Origin: Prado023 sp963736425
Lineage (GTDB): Bacteria; Actinomycetota; Actinomycetes; S36-B12; CAIYMF01
Reading direction: 5' to 3'
DNA: 64,000 nucleotides
NCBI GenBank assembly: GCA_963736425.1
Contig: CAVTOX010000017.1
Coordinates: 1 to 64,000, forward strand
Shown: piece by piece, positions 44,717 to 54,520 of the stretch
Layout of the letters: each line of letters starts with the position of its first letter
Position numbering within the stretch: position 1 is the stretch's first letter
Notes under the pieces: generated by a model
The model's input: only the letters and a program-made list of their open reading frames with translations
What the model was told of the DNA's origin: nothing
Databases searched by the model: none
Made by a program: the position numbers and the translations under genes

Positions 44717-45943
44717 ATGGCAACTGGCACGATCCTGGATCTCCACGGCCTGCAGTCGCTCATCGACGCCCTGCGTGGTCGTGGCTACCGAGTCATCGGC
44801 CCGAGGCCCCGGGATGGGGCCCTGGTGCTGGCCGACATCGCCTCGGTCGACGACCTGCCCCGTGGGATCGGCGACGACCAGGCGGCCGGCCACTACCGGA
44901 CTCGAGCCCGCGACGACGAGGCGCTCTTCGGGTTCGCCGCCACCGCGCAGTCGGCCAAGCCGGTGCTGTTCCCACCGGATGAGCAGCTGTGGCGGGGTAC
45001 TCGTGCGGGCGAGGGGTTCGACCTGTCGCCCAAGGAGCCTGAGCCGGCGCCCGTCGCCCTTCTGGGCATCCGGGGCTGCGACCTCGCCGCGATCGGCATC
45101 CACGACACCGTCCTGCTGGGCCGGGGTTCGGTCGACGCGCACTACGCGACTCGGCGCGCGCACTCCTTCCTGATCGCGGTCACCTGCGCGACTCCCGCCG
45201 GGACCTGCTTCTGCGCGTCGATGGGGACCGGGCCGAAGCCCGGCGAGGGTGCCGACCTCACCCTGACCGAGTTGCTCGATCCGCACCGCTTCCTCGTCGA
45301 GATCGGGACACCGGCAGGCCAGGACGTCCTGGCGGAGCTGACCACCGCACCCGCGACTCCGGCCGACCTGGCGGCAGCCGATGCCGTCGTGGCCGAGGCC
45401 GTCGCCCACATGGGTCGGCAGATGCAGACCGATGACCTGCGCGACCTGCTCTACGCCAGCGCCGAGAGCCCCCGATGGAACGACGTCGCCGAACGCTGCC
45501 TGGCGTGCACGAACTGCACGATGGTCTGCCCGACGTGCTTCTGCACGTCCGTCGAGGACGTCAGCGACCTGTCCGGCGACGTCGATGAGCGGCACCGGGT
45601 CTGGGACTCCTGCTTCTCGATGGAGTACTCGCGGCTGCACGGCGGCGCGGTGCGCACCTCGACCAGCGCCCGCTACCGGCAATGGCTGACGCACAAGCTG
45701 GCCTCGTGGACCGACCAGTTCGGCACATCCGGCTGCGTCGGCTGCGGCCGCTGCATCACCTGGTGCCCGGCGGGCATCGACCTGACCGCGGAGGTGGCAG
45801 CGCTGCGCGAGGACGCGACGCACCGGGAGACCACCCCGGCCAGCGCCGCCATCGCTGGGCCCCCCGGTCGCGGCGTCGCACGGCCGCAGACCGGCGCCAC
45901 CACCGGCCCCGCCACACTCCCGACCCCGAGCACGGACCGCTAG
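44717..45943 (+). CDS. hyhB: hydrogenase iron-sulfur subunit HyhB (ferredoxin-like)
   Basis: A 408-residue electron-transfer subunit of a group 3b [NiFe] hydrogenase. Two [4Fe-4S] cluster motifs are visible: CLACTNCTMVCPTCFC and CVGCGRCITWCPAGID. Further cysteines in TPAGTCFCASMG and GIRGCDL are family features. The start ATG at 44717 has GGAGG 10 bases upstream. Group 3b enzymes are cytoplasmic and pass electrons between H2 and NAD(P). It is followed by a cyclic-nucleotide-binding-like gene and hyhG, S and L. The C-terminal 40 residues are low-complexity. Confidence 0.9.
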   Translation: MATGTILDLHGLQSLIDALRGRGYRVIGPRPRDGALVLADIASVDDLPRGIGDDQAAGHYRTRARDDEALFGFAATAQSAKPVLFPPDEQLWRGTRAGEGFDLSPKEPEPAPVALLGIRGCDLAAIGIHDTVLLGRGSVDAHYATRRAHSFLIAVTCATPAGTCFCASMGTGPKPGEGADLTLTELLDPHRFLVEIGTPAGQDVLAELTTAPATPADLAAADAVVAEAVAHMGRQMQTDDLRDLLYASAESPRWNDVAERCLACTNCTMVCPTCFCTSVEDVSDLSGDVDERHRVWDSCFSMEYSRLHGGAVRTSTSARYRQWLTHKLASWTDQFGTSGCVGCGRCITWCPAGIDLTAEVAALREDATHRETTPASAAIAGPPGRGVARPQTGATTGPATLPTPSTDR

Positions 45944-45952
45944 GAGGGCCCC

Positions 45953-46414
45953 ATGCGCACCCTGGTCGAGTACCTCCCCGAGCATCCGTTCTTCGCCGGG
46001 CTCGACCCGGCGGCCATGGAGTTGGTCGTCGGCTGCGCGCAGAACGTGCACTTCAGCCAGGGCGACGTCCTGTTCCGGACCGGCGAGCCGGCCAACACGT
46101 TCTACGTGATCCGCCACGGCAGGGTCGCCCTGGACATCCACGACCCGCGCCGCGGGACGATGGTCGTGGCCAGCCTCGGCGACGGCGAGGTCGCTGGGTG
46201 GTCGTGGCTCGTCCCGCCCTACCAGTGGATGTTCGACGCCCGGGCGGTCTCCCCGGTGAGCGCGGTGGCCCTCGACGGCGCGTGCCTGCGCGGCAAGTGC
46301 GACCAGGACCCGGCACTGGGCTACGCCCTGATGCAGCGGGTCTCGCACGTCATGTACGAGCGGCTGCAGGACGCTCGGATGCGCCTGCTCGACCTGTACG
46401 GGAGCCCCTCGTGA
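45953..46414 (+). CDS. cyclic-nucleotide-binding domain protein, no DNA-binding domain
   Basis: A 153-residue protein that is only the effector domain of the Crp/Fnr family: FSQGDVLFRTGEPANTFYVIRHGRV and LGDGEVAGWSWLVPPYQWMFDARAV. There is no helix-turn-helix, so it is not a transcription factor. A gene of this kind is also present in the group 3b operon of Mycobacterium smegmatis. It probably binds to the hydrogenase and adjusts it, with an unknown ligand; the usual cAMP phosphate-binding Arg-Ser pair is not evident. It starts 9 bases after hyhB. Confidence 0.85.
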   Translation: MRTLVEYLPEHPFFAGLDPAAMELVVGCAQNVHFSQGDVLFRTGEPANTFYVIRHGRVALDIHDPRRGTMVVASLGDGEVAGWSWLVPPYQWMFDARAVSPVSAVALDGACLRGKCDQDPALGYALMQRVSHVMYERLQDARMRLLDLYGSPS

Positions 46415-47277
46415 GCGTGGACGCCACCACCGCGACGCCCGGCCGCGAGCTGCCGGTCGACCCGATGCTGCCCCGGCCGTTCCAGATCATCGGCACGCAC
46501 CTGGACACCCGTGACACCGTGACGCTGGCCCTCGAGCCGCTGGACGGCGTCCCCCTGGCGCACCGGGCCGGGCAGTTCACGATGCTGCACGCGTTCGGGG
46601 TGGGCGAGGTCCCGATCTCGATCTGTGGCGACCCGACGCGCCCGGGTCCGCTGATGCACACGATCCGCGACGTCGGCGCGGTCACGCACGCGCTGGTGAC
46701 CGCGACCCCGGGCACGACGATCGGCGTCCGTGGGCCGTTCGGCACCGGCTGGGACGTCGCCGACGGCCGCGGCGGGGACGTCGTGGTCGTGACCGGCGGG
46801 ATCGGTCTGGCGCCCCTGCGCCCGGCGATCCTGGAGGTGGTGTCGCGCCGGGCCGAGTACGGCCGGGTCGTGCTGCTCTACGGCGCGCGCTCACCCGAGG
46901 ACATCCTGTTCGCCGAGGACATGGCGGCCTGGGCGGCGGACCACGACATCGTCGTCGAGGTCACCGTCGACTACGGCCCGCCGAGCTGGACCGGAAGGGT
47001 CGGGCTGGTCACCAACCTGGTGGCTCGCGCGGGCTTCGACCCGCTGCACACGCTGGCCCTGGTCTGCGGGCCCGAGGTGATGATGCGCTACGCCGCGACC
47101 GCGCTGGTCGCCCGCGGGGTGCGCCCCGAACGGATCCGGCTGTCGATGGAGCGCAACATGAAGTGCGGCGTGGGGCTGTGCGGGCACTGCCAGCTGCGCG
47201 AGCTGTTCCTGTGCGTGGACGGGCCGGTGCTCGACTACGCCCGGCTGGCCCCCCTGATGGACGTCCAGGAGTTGTGA
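46411..47277 (+). CDS. hyhG: hydrogenase diaphorase subunit HyhG (FAD/NAD(P))
   Basis: A 288-residue ferredoxin-NADP reductase-like subunit. The FAD-binding part includes HRAGQFTMLHAFGVGEVPIS and the NAD(P) part GGDVVVVTGGIGLAPLRP. The C-terminus has the [2Fe-2S] cysteines of the family in MKCGVGLCGHCQ. It moves electrons between NAD(P)H and the hydrogenase core. GTG 46411 overlaps the upstream stop, and the stop overlaps hyhS by one base. Confidence 0.92.
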   Translation: MSVDATTATPGRELPVDPMLPRPFQIIGTHLDTRDTVTLALEPLDGVPLAHRAGQFTMLHAFGVGEVPISICGDPTRPGPLMHTIRDVGAVTHALVTATPGTTIGVRGPFGTGWDVADGRGGDVVVVTGGIGLAPLRPAILEVVSRRAEYGRVVLLYGARSPEDILFAEDMAAWAADHDIVVEVTVDYGPPSWTGRVGLVTNLVARAGFDPLHTLALVCGPEVMMRYAATALVARGVRPERIRLSMERNMKCGVGLCGHCQLRELFLCVDGPVLDYARLAPLMDVQEL

Positions 47278-48113
47278 TGACCGAGTCCCCGACCGCTGTC
47301 CGCGCGCCCGACACCACTACCCCTGAGTCCGGCCCTGCCCGCCCCACCCTCGCGGTGTGGAAGTTCGCCTCCTGCGACGGCTGCCAGCTGACCCTGCTCA
47401 ACTGCGAGGACGAGCTGCTCGCGGTGGCCGAGCGCGTGCAGGTCGCCTACTTCCCCGAGGCCACCCGCGCCGTCGTCGACGGTCCCTACGACATCAGCCT
47501 GGTCGAGGGCTCGATCACCACCCCGGGGGACGCCGAGCGGATCCAGCAGGTGCGCGCCGCGTCGCGCACGCTGGTCACGATCGGCGCGTGCGCCACCAGC
47601 GGGGGGATCCAGGCGCTGCGCAACTTCGCCGACGTCGGGGAGTTCCTGTCGGTGGTCTACGCCCATCCGGCCTACCTGGCCACCCTCGACCGGTCGACCC
47701 CGATCTCCGCGCACGTGACCGTGGACTTCCAGCTGCGCGGCTGCCCGATCGACAAGAACCAGCTGCTCGAGGTGCTCGCGGCCACGCTGCAGGGTCGGCG
47801 CCCCCGGGTCCCGACCTACAGCGTGTGCGTCGAGTGCAAGCGCCGCGGGGTGGTCTGCGTTGCGGTCGCCGACGGGATGCCCTGCCTCGGGCCCGTGACC
47901 CAGGCCGGGTGCGGCGCGCTGTGCCCCTCCTACCACCGCGGCTGCTACGGCTGCTTCGGCCCGCACGACACCCCGAACACCGCCTCCCTGGCCGAGCGGC
48001 TGCGGGCGCACGGGATGCCCGAGGTCGACGTGATGCGGTTCTTCCGCACGTTCAACGCCGGGTCCGAGCCGTTCCGGGTGCAGAGCCTGACCCACGAGGA
48101 GGCGGCACCGTGA
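47277..48113 (+). CDS. hyhS: [NiFe] hydrogenase small subunit HyhS
   Basis: The 278-residue small subunit carries iron-sulfur clusters to the active site. Conserved cysteines appear in FASCDGCQLTLLNCEDEL, GACATSGGIQALRN, LRGCPIDKNQ and in CGALCPSYHRGCYGCFGP. No Tat signal is present, so the enzyme is cytoplasmic, as expected for group 3b. It overlaps the genes on both sides. Confidence 0.94.
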   Translation: MTESPTAVRAPDTTTPESGPARPTLAVWKFASCDGCQLTLLNCEDELLAVAERVQVAYFPEATRAVVDGPYDISLVEGSITTPGDAERIQQVRAASRTLVTIGACATSGGIQALRNFADVGEFLSVVYAHPAYLATLDRSTPISAHVTVDFQLRGCPIDKNQLLEVLAATLQGRRPRVPTYSVCVECKRRGVVCVAVADGMPCLGPVTQAGCGALCPSYHRGCYGCFGPHDTPNTASLAERLRAHGMPEVDVMRFFRTFNAGSEPFRVQSLTHEEAAP

Positions 48114-49415
48114 CCCACAAGCTCACCTCCGGCAGCCACGTGCTCAGCGTCGAGACGCTGGCCCGCGTCGAGGGCGAGGGCGGCATGCACGTCCACGTCC
48201 AGGACGGCGAGGTCCTCGACGTGCACCTGCGCATCTTCGAGCCGCCGCGGTTCTTCGAGGCGTTCCTGCGCGGCCGGGCGTACACCGAGCCCCCGGACAT
48301 CACCGCGCGCATCTGCGGGATCTGCCCGGTGGCCTACCAGTTCAGCGCCTGCCTGGCGATCGAGGACGCCTGCGGGGTGGTCGTCCCCGACGAGATCCGG
48401 GCGCTGCGCCGGCTGCTGTACTGCGGGGAGTGGATCGAGAGCCACGCCCTGCACATCTTCTTCCTCCACGCGCCGGACCTCCTGGGCTACGACGGGGCGA
48501 TCGAGATGGCCCGCGACCACCGGGGCCTCGTCGAGTCCGCCCTGCGGATGAAGCGCGCGGGCAACGAGCTGATGACGGTCGTCGGCGGACGCTCGGTGCA
48601 CCCGGTGAACGTCCGGGTCGGCGGGTTCCACCGGCTGCCCCGGCGCGAGGAGCTGCTGGCGATCCGCCCGGCCCTGGTGGCCGCGCGCGAGGAGGCCATC
48701 GCCGCGGTGCCGATCGTGTCCGGGTTCGAGTTCCCCGAGTTCGAGCAGCCCTACCTGTACCTGTCGCTGGACTCCTCGAACGGCTACCCGCTGGAGTCCG
48801 GGAACCTGATGACCTCCGCGGGGCTCACGGCACCGGTCTCGGAGTTCGGCACGCACGTCGTCGAGCAGCACGTGGCGCACTCCAACGCCCTGCACGCAGC
48901 CTTCGACGGCCAGCCGTACGTCGTCGGCCCGCTGGCGCGCTACTCGCTGAACTCCGCCGCCCTGTCGCCGCTGGCCCGCGAGGCCGCGGAGGTCGGCGGG
49001 CTCGGGCCGACCTGCCGCAACCCGTTCAAGTCGATCATCGTGCGGACGGTCGAGTTGATCCACGCCCTCGACGAGGCGATCGCGATCATCGACGGCTGGC
49101 AGGGCGCCCCGGTCGCGGCGGTCGAGGTGCCCGCCCGGGCCGGTGAGGGCCACGGCGCGACCGAGGCCCCACGCGGGCTGCTCTACCACCGCTACCGGTT
49201 CGACGAGTCCGGGCACGATCCTCGACGCACAGATCGTCCCGCCGACCTCGCAGAACCAGCCCGCGATCGAGGCCGACCTCCGGGCGTTCGTGCAGGCCAA
49301 CCTGCACCTGTCGCACGAGGAGCTGACCCGCCAGTGCGAGGTGGCGATCCGCACCTACGACCCGTGCATCTCCTGCGCCACCCACTTCCTGGACCTGACG
49401 GTCGAGCACATCTGA
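48110..49415 (+). CDS. hyhL: [NiFe] hydrogenase large subunit HyhL (one frame break)
   Basis: The large subunit binds the NiFe(CN)2CO centre. The L1 motif ARICGICPVAYQFSAC and the L2 motif DPCISCATHFLDL supply the four cysteines. The short tail after the L2 histidine is what the maturation protease removes. The frame breaks at the GGG near 49208; dropping one G joins YRFDESG to TILDAQIVPPTSQNQ. Restored length is 434 residues. Everything else is highly conserved, so this is probably a sequence error. GTG 48110 overlaps hyhS. Uncorrected, the L2 motif would be lost and the enzyme inactive. Confidence 0.9.
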
Positions 49416-50008
49416 TGCGCGAGGCCGGCAGCGAGGACTCGGATGCCCGGGTGCTCGTCACCCGGGCAGACGTGCCGTGCCGGGTGCTCGTGGTCGGCCT
49501 CGGATCCCCGGACCGGGGCGACGACGCAGTCGGGCCGCTGGTCGCGGCCGCTGTTGCCCGAGCGACCTGGGAGCGCGGGCTCGTCGGCGTCCACGTCGTC
49601 GAGCACGAGGACCCGACCGCGCTGATCGACCTCCTGGATCCAGCCGGCCCCGCGGGAGCCTGGGCCGCAGCGGTGATCATCGACGCGGTCCGCTCGGGGG
49701 CGACGCCCGGGACGGTGACGGTCCTCGAGGTGGGACCCGACGGGCAGGACCTCGCCTCCCTCGGGGCGCGGCTGGATCCCGGTCCGGCCGGAACCCACGG
49801 CTTCGGCCTGGCCGGCGCGATCGAGCTGGCCCGGGCGCTGGACCGGCTGCCTGCCCGGGTGGTGGTGGTCGGGGTCGAGGCAGTCGGCTTCGAGCACGGC
49901 GCACCGCTGTCGACACCCATCCGGGCGGCCCTCCCCCGAGCCACGGACGCTGCCCTGGGCATCATCGAGGAGGCAATGGCGCGCAGCCGCCCCGGGGCCG
50001 GAGGATGA
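49415..50008 (+). CDS. hydrogenase maturation protease
   Basis: A 197-residue HycI/HybD-type endopeptidase that clips the large-subunit tail after nickel insertion. It shows VVGLGSPDRGDDAVGPLVA (metal Asp), VVEHEDPTALIDLL and HGFGLAGAIELAR with the conserved His. It begins in the one-base overlap with the hyhL stop. The hyp genes for centre assembly are not in this window. Confidence 0.88.
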   Translation: MREAGSEDSDARVLVTRADVPCRVLVVGLGSPDRGDDAVGPLVAAAVARATWERGLVGVHVVEHEDPTALIDLLDPAGPAGAWAAAVIIDAVRSGATPGTVTVLEVGPDGQDLASLGARLDPGPAGTHGFGLAGAIELARALDRLPARVVVVGVEAVGFEHGAPLSTPIRAALPRATDAALGIIEEAMARSRPGAGG

Positions 50009-52777
50009 GCCTCGGGGATCCTCCCGCTGACGACGGCCGATCCGGCGTCGCACTGGCACCCCTCTGGCACACCCTCGACGCCGCCGACGTCGTCGCTGCG
50101 CTGGCCTCCGACACAGCGCGCGGCCTGACGGCAGATGAGGCGCAGCGGCGCCTGACCGCGTACGGCGCCAACGTCCTGCCGGTCGAGGCAGGCCGCAGCG
50201 TCTGGCGGATGGTCCTCGACCAGGTGGCCGACCCGATGATCGCGCTGCTGGTCGTCGCCGCGCTCATCTCCGGCATCGTGGGGGAGCCGGCGGACACGAT
50301 CGTCATCACGGTCATCGTGCTGCTCAACGCCGTCATCGGCGTCGTCCAGGAACGGCGCGCCGAGCAGGCGATGGCCGCACTGCGCGCCATGTCCGCGCCC
50401 ACGGCCGTCGTGGTCCGCGACGGGATCGAGCAGCAGGTGGACGCGGCGGAGCTGGTGCCCGGCGACCTGGTCGTCCTCGCGGACGGGGCGATCGTCCCCG
50501 CTGACCTCCGGCTGATCTCCTTGGCCTCCTTGCGCATCGCGGAGGCCGCCCTGACGGGGGAGTCCCAGCCGGTCGAGCAAGCGGGTCGAGCCGGTCGCGG
50601 ACCCGCACGCCCCGGTCGGCGACCGCCGCTCGATGGCCTTCCGGGGGACGTTCGTCGCGCAGGGCCGCGGGCGCGGGGTGGTCGTCGGCACCGGGACCCA
50701 GACCGAGCTGGGCGCCATCGCCGACCTGCTGATGACCGCTGACGTCGTCCGCACCCCCCTGCAACGACGGCTGTCGAGCTTCGGCGGCCGGATCGCCGTG
50801 GCCGTCGTCGGCATCTGCGCCATCGTGTTCGTCACCGGCCTGCTGCGCGGCGAGGACCCGGGGCTGATGTTCCTGACCGCGATCAGCCTCGCCGTGGCCG
50901 CCGTCCCGGAGGCCCTGCCCGCAGTCGTCGCCGTGACCCTGGCCCTCGGCGCGCGGCGCATGGCCCACCACAACGCGCTCGTCCGGCGCCTGCCGGCGGT
51001 CGAGACCCTCGGATCGGTCACCTGGATCTGCTCGGACAAGACCGGCACGCTGACCGAGAACCGGATGCGCGTCGAGGTGCTGGAGCCGTACTGCCCCGCG
51101 ACGGACCAAGCGGCTGGAACGGTCCGACCGCTGGACCGCGCGGCGCCGGTTCCGGTCCCCGCTGGTTCGACGTGCTGCCCACCCGACACGGTCTCCATGG
51201 CGGGCCTGATCGATGTCCTCGTCCTCTGCAACGACGCGACCCTGCCCGGCGGCGACGCCCCGGCGACCGGCGACCCCACCGAGATCGCCCTGCTGGAGGC
51301 CGCGCGCGACCGCGGGGTCGATCCCGAGGAGCGCCGCCTGGCCCTGCCGCGGATCGACGAGGTGCCCTTCGACTCGGGACGCAAGCTGATGGTGACCGTC
51401 CACGACGAACCCGGCGGGCGCCGGCGCACCCTGGTCAAGGGCGCGCCCGAGGCGATCGTCGCTCTGTGCGGCCTTCCCTCCTCGGCGCGTGGCGAGGTGC
51501 TGGCCCACTGCGATGCCCTGGCCGGCGAGGGACTGCGGGTCCTGGCCGCCGCCGAGCGCCTCGATGACCCCGGCGAGCCGCACGCACCTGGGTGGGCCGC
51601 GCCCCCTGAGATCCCGCACGAGCTCACGCTGCTGGGCGTGGTCGGCATGATCGACCCGCCGCGTCCAGAGGCGCCGGCAGCCGTGGCCGAGTGCCGCGCA
51701 GCGGGGATCACCCCGGTGATGATCACCGGCGACCACCCCGCCACCGCCGCGGCGATCGCCCGCCGCCTGGGCATCCTCGAGGCCGGAGACGACGAGGTGC
51801 TGACCGGACCGGCGCTGAGCCAGATGGACGACGCAGCACTCGCCGCAGCCGTCGACCGCGTCCGCGTCTACGCACGGGTGGATCCCGAGCAGAAGATCCG
51901 GATCGTGCGCGCCCTGCAGGCCGACGGCCAGAGCGTGGCGATGACCGGCGACGGGGTCAACGACGCCCCCGCGCTGCGGCAGGCCGAGATCGGCGTCGCC
52001 ATGGGCGAGGGGGGCACCGACGTCGCCCGCGAGGCCGCGGACATGGTCCTGCTCGACGACCGGTTCGCGACCATCGTCACCGCTGTGCGCGAGGGCCGGC
52101 GGATCTACGACGACATCCGCAAGTTCATCCGGTACGCCCTGACCGGCAACACCGGCGAGATCTGGGTGGTGTTCCTCGCGCCGTTCCTGGGCATGCCGGT
52201 GCCGCTGCTGCCGATCCACATCCTCTGGGTGAACCTCATCACCGACGGCCTGCCCGGCCTGGCCCTGGCCGAGGAGCCCGCCGAACGCGACGTGATGGCC
52301 CGGCCGCCGCGCCCGCCCGACGAGAGCATCTTCGCCCGCGGCCTGGGCATCCACGTCCTCTGGGTGGGCGCGCTCATCGCCGCCCTCACCTTGGGCACCC
52401 AGGCCTGGGCGCTGTCCGAGGACGCCCGCCAGTGGCAGTCGATGGTCTTCACGGTCCTGGTGTTCTGCCAGCTGGTGCACTCGATGGCGATCCGTTCGGA
52501 GACCCGATCGCTGTTCAGGATGGGCCTGCTGACCAACCCCGCGCTGCTGGGCGCTGTCGCCCTGTCGGTCGCGCTCCAACTCGCGCTGCTGTACGTGCCG
52601 TGGCTGCAGGACATCTTCCGGACCACGGCCCTGACCCCGGCTCAGCTCGCGGTCGTGTTCGTCGTCCCCCTGGTGGTCCTGTTCGCCGTCGAGATCGAGA
52701 AGCTGCTCGTGCGCCGGGGAGTCCTGCACTACGGCGAGGTGGCTTTCGGGCACCGTCGCCGCCACCCCGTGGCCTGA
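50005..52777 (+). CDS. P-type cation ATPase, CtpF/calcium-type (one frame break)
   Basis: A restored 923-residue P2A-type ATPase. Visible are ALTGESQPVE (TGES), AVPEALPAVVAVTLALGARR (PEALP in helix 4), the phosphorylated Asp in CSDKTGTLTENRM, and GDGVNDAPALRQAEIGVAMG. This class pumps Ca or Mn out of the cell; the M. tuberculosis relative CtpF belongs to the DosR regulon. The frame breaks near 50580: QPVE then KRVEPVADPHAPVGDRRSM, with one extra C. It overlaps the hydrogenase protease gene by four bases, so it is in the hydrogenase operon. Confidence 0.88.
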
Positions 52778-52840
52778 ATCGCCCGGCGCCTGGCACGCAA
52801 GCGGGGTCGCGGGCCCGCGCAGGTGGGCCAGAATTGACCC

Positions 52841-54520
52841 GTGAAGCCCCTGGACCCGCGATTGCTGGCGCATGCGCACGCCACGCGCGGGTTCCTGCTG
52901 GCCTCGGTGGCGATCGGGACGGCCTCCGCGCTGCTGCTGGTCGCCCAGGCGTTCCTGATCGCAGATGCCGTCACGGCCACGTTCCAGGACGGCGCCGGAC
53001 TCGGGGAGCTCCAGACCGCCCTGGTCGCGCTCGTGGGGATCGCACTGGCCCGCGCGGTCCTGGCCTGGGCGTCGGAGGCAGTCGGTCACCGGTCGGCGGC
53101 CAGCGCGACCTCGCAGCTGCGCATGCAGGTTGTCGAGCGCGCCCTGCGCCTGGGGCCGGCCTTCCTCGGCGGACGCGGTGTGGGCGAGCTGACCACCTTG
53201 GTGACCCGAGGGGCCACCGCCCTGGACACGTACTTCGCCCGCTACCTCCCCCAGCTCGTCCTGGCGGTCGTGGTGCCCCTCATCGCCACCGTGGTGATCG
53301 TCACCCAGGACGTACTGGCCGCGGTCATCATCGCCCTGACCGTGCCGATCATCCCGCTGTTCATGGTTCTCATCGGCCAGTACACGCAGGCGCGGGTCGA
53401 CCGGCAGTGGGCCACCCTGGGCGTGCTGTCCGGGCACTTCCTCGACGTGGTCGCGGGGCTGCCCACGCTCAAGATCTTCAACCGGGCCAAGGCCCAGGTG
53501 GCGACGATCCGGGCGGTCGGCGACCAGTACCGGGCCAGCACCATGGGCGTGCTGCGGATCTCGTTCCTGTCGTCGCTCGTGCTCGAGCTGCTGGCCTCGC
53601 TGTCGGTGGCGATCATCGCGGTCTCGATCGGGCTGCGGCTGGTCGAGGGCACGATGGAGCTGTCCACCGGTCTCGCGGTGCTGATCCTGGCCCCGGAGGT
53701 CTACCTTCCGCTGCGCCTGGTCGGCCAGCACTTCCATGCCGCCGCCGACGGAGTGGGGGCGGCCGAGCGGATGTTCGAGGTCCTCGAGGCCGACGCACCT
53801 GCGGCGGGGACGCAGCGGGTCGACGCAGCGACTGCCGGAATCCGGGTGCGCGACCTGGGTGTGGCCTTCGGCGACCGGGTCGCGGTCGCCGGGGCCACGT
53901 TCGAGATCCTCCCGGGGCGGGTGACCGCCGTGGTCGGGCCGTCGGGGTGCGGCAAGTCCACCATCCTCTCGGTGCTGCTCGGGCTGGTCGGCCCGCCCAC
54001 CGCGACTGTCTCAGGGGTCGTCGAGGTCGTTCACCGCTCCGGCGCGGCGACGGCCCTGGCCGAGCTCGACCCCGCTGCCTGGCGGGCCCAGATCGGATGG
54101 GTGCCGCAGTCCCCGGCCATGCTCGGCGGCACCGTGGCCGACAACGTGCGCTTCGGGCGCCAGGGATTCGACCAAGCCGATGTGGTCGGCGCCCTTCGCG
54201 CCGCCGGGCTCGACCCGGACGAGCTGCCCAACGGGATCTCGACCGCGATCACCGAGGGGGGCGCCGGGGTATCGGTCGGGCAGGCCCGACGTATCGGCGT
54301 GGCCCGGGCCCTGCTCGCCGACCCCGCGATCCTGCTCTTCGATGAGCCAACGGCCGCCCTGGATGGGACGCGGGAGGCCGAGGTCGGCGCCACCGTGGCT
54401 GCACTTGCCGCACGCGGGAGGACCGTCGTGGTGGTCACCCATCGCCAGTCGCTGGTGGCCCTTGCCGACGACGTGGTCGTGCTCGCCTCGGCCGAGGCGG
54501 GCGCGGGGGTGCGGACATGA
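52841..54520 (+). CDS. cydD: CydD, ABC exporter subunit for cytochrome bd assembly
   Basis: CydDC exports reduced thiols (cysteine or glutathione) and is needed to assemble cytochrome bd. The 559-residue half-transporter has six membrane helices and an ATPase domain with Walker A GPSGCGKST, signature GAGVSVGQARRIGVARAL and Walker B ILLFDEPTAALDG. GTG 52841 lies six bases after a CAGAAT -10 element, so it may have its own leaderless promoter besides read-through from the ATPase gene 63 bases upstream. The stop overlaps cydC. Confidence 0.92.
   Translation: MKPLDPRLLAHAHATRGFLLASVAIGTASALLLVAQAFLIADAVTATFQDGAGLGELQTALVALVGIALARAVLAWASEAVGHRSAASATSQLRMQVVERALRLGPAFLGGRGVGELTTLVTRGATALDTYFARYLPQLVLAVVVPLIATVVIVTQDVLAAVIIALTVPIIPLFMVLIGQYTQARVDRQWATLGVLSGHFLDVVAGLPTLKIFNRAKAQVATIRAVGDQYRASTMGVLRISFLSSLVLELLASLSVAIIAVSIGLRLVEGTMELSTGLAVLILAPEVYLPLRLVGQHFHAAADGVGAAERMFEVLEADAPAAGTQRVDAATAGIRVRDLGVAFGDRVAVAGATFEILPGRVTAVVGPSGCGKSTILSVLLGLVGPPTATVSGVVEVVHRSGAATALAELDPAAWRAQIGWVPQSPAMLGGTVADNVRFGRQGFDQADVVGALRAAGLDPDELPNGISTAITEGGAGVSVGQARRIGVARALLADPAILLFDEPTAALDGTREAEVGATVAALAARGRTVVVVTHRQSLVALADDVVVLASAEAGAGVRT

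Noticed and set aside
47357..48110. Second open frame overlapping the hydrogenase small subunit
   Set aside because: It is an Arg/Ala-rich shadow frame; the HyhS frame holds all the conserved cysteines.
48110..50008. Apparent fusion of hydrogenase large subunit and maturation protease in one open frame
   Set aside because: It arises because the frame break in hyhL puts its 3' part out of frame with the start while the protease happens to share the first frame. The L2 motif and stop of hyhL are in the other frame, and the protease has its own ATG.
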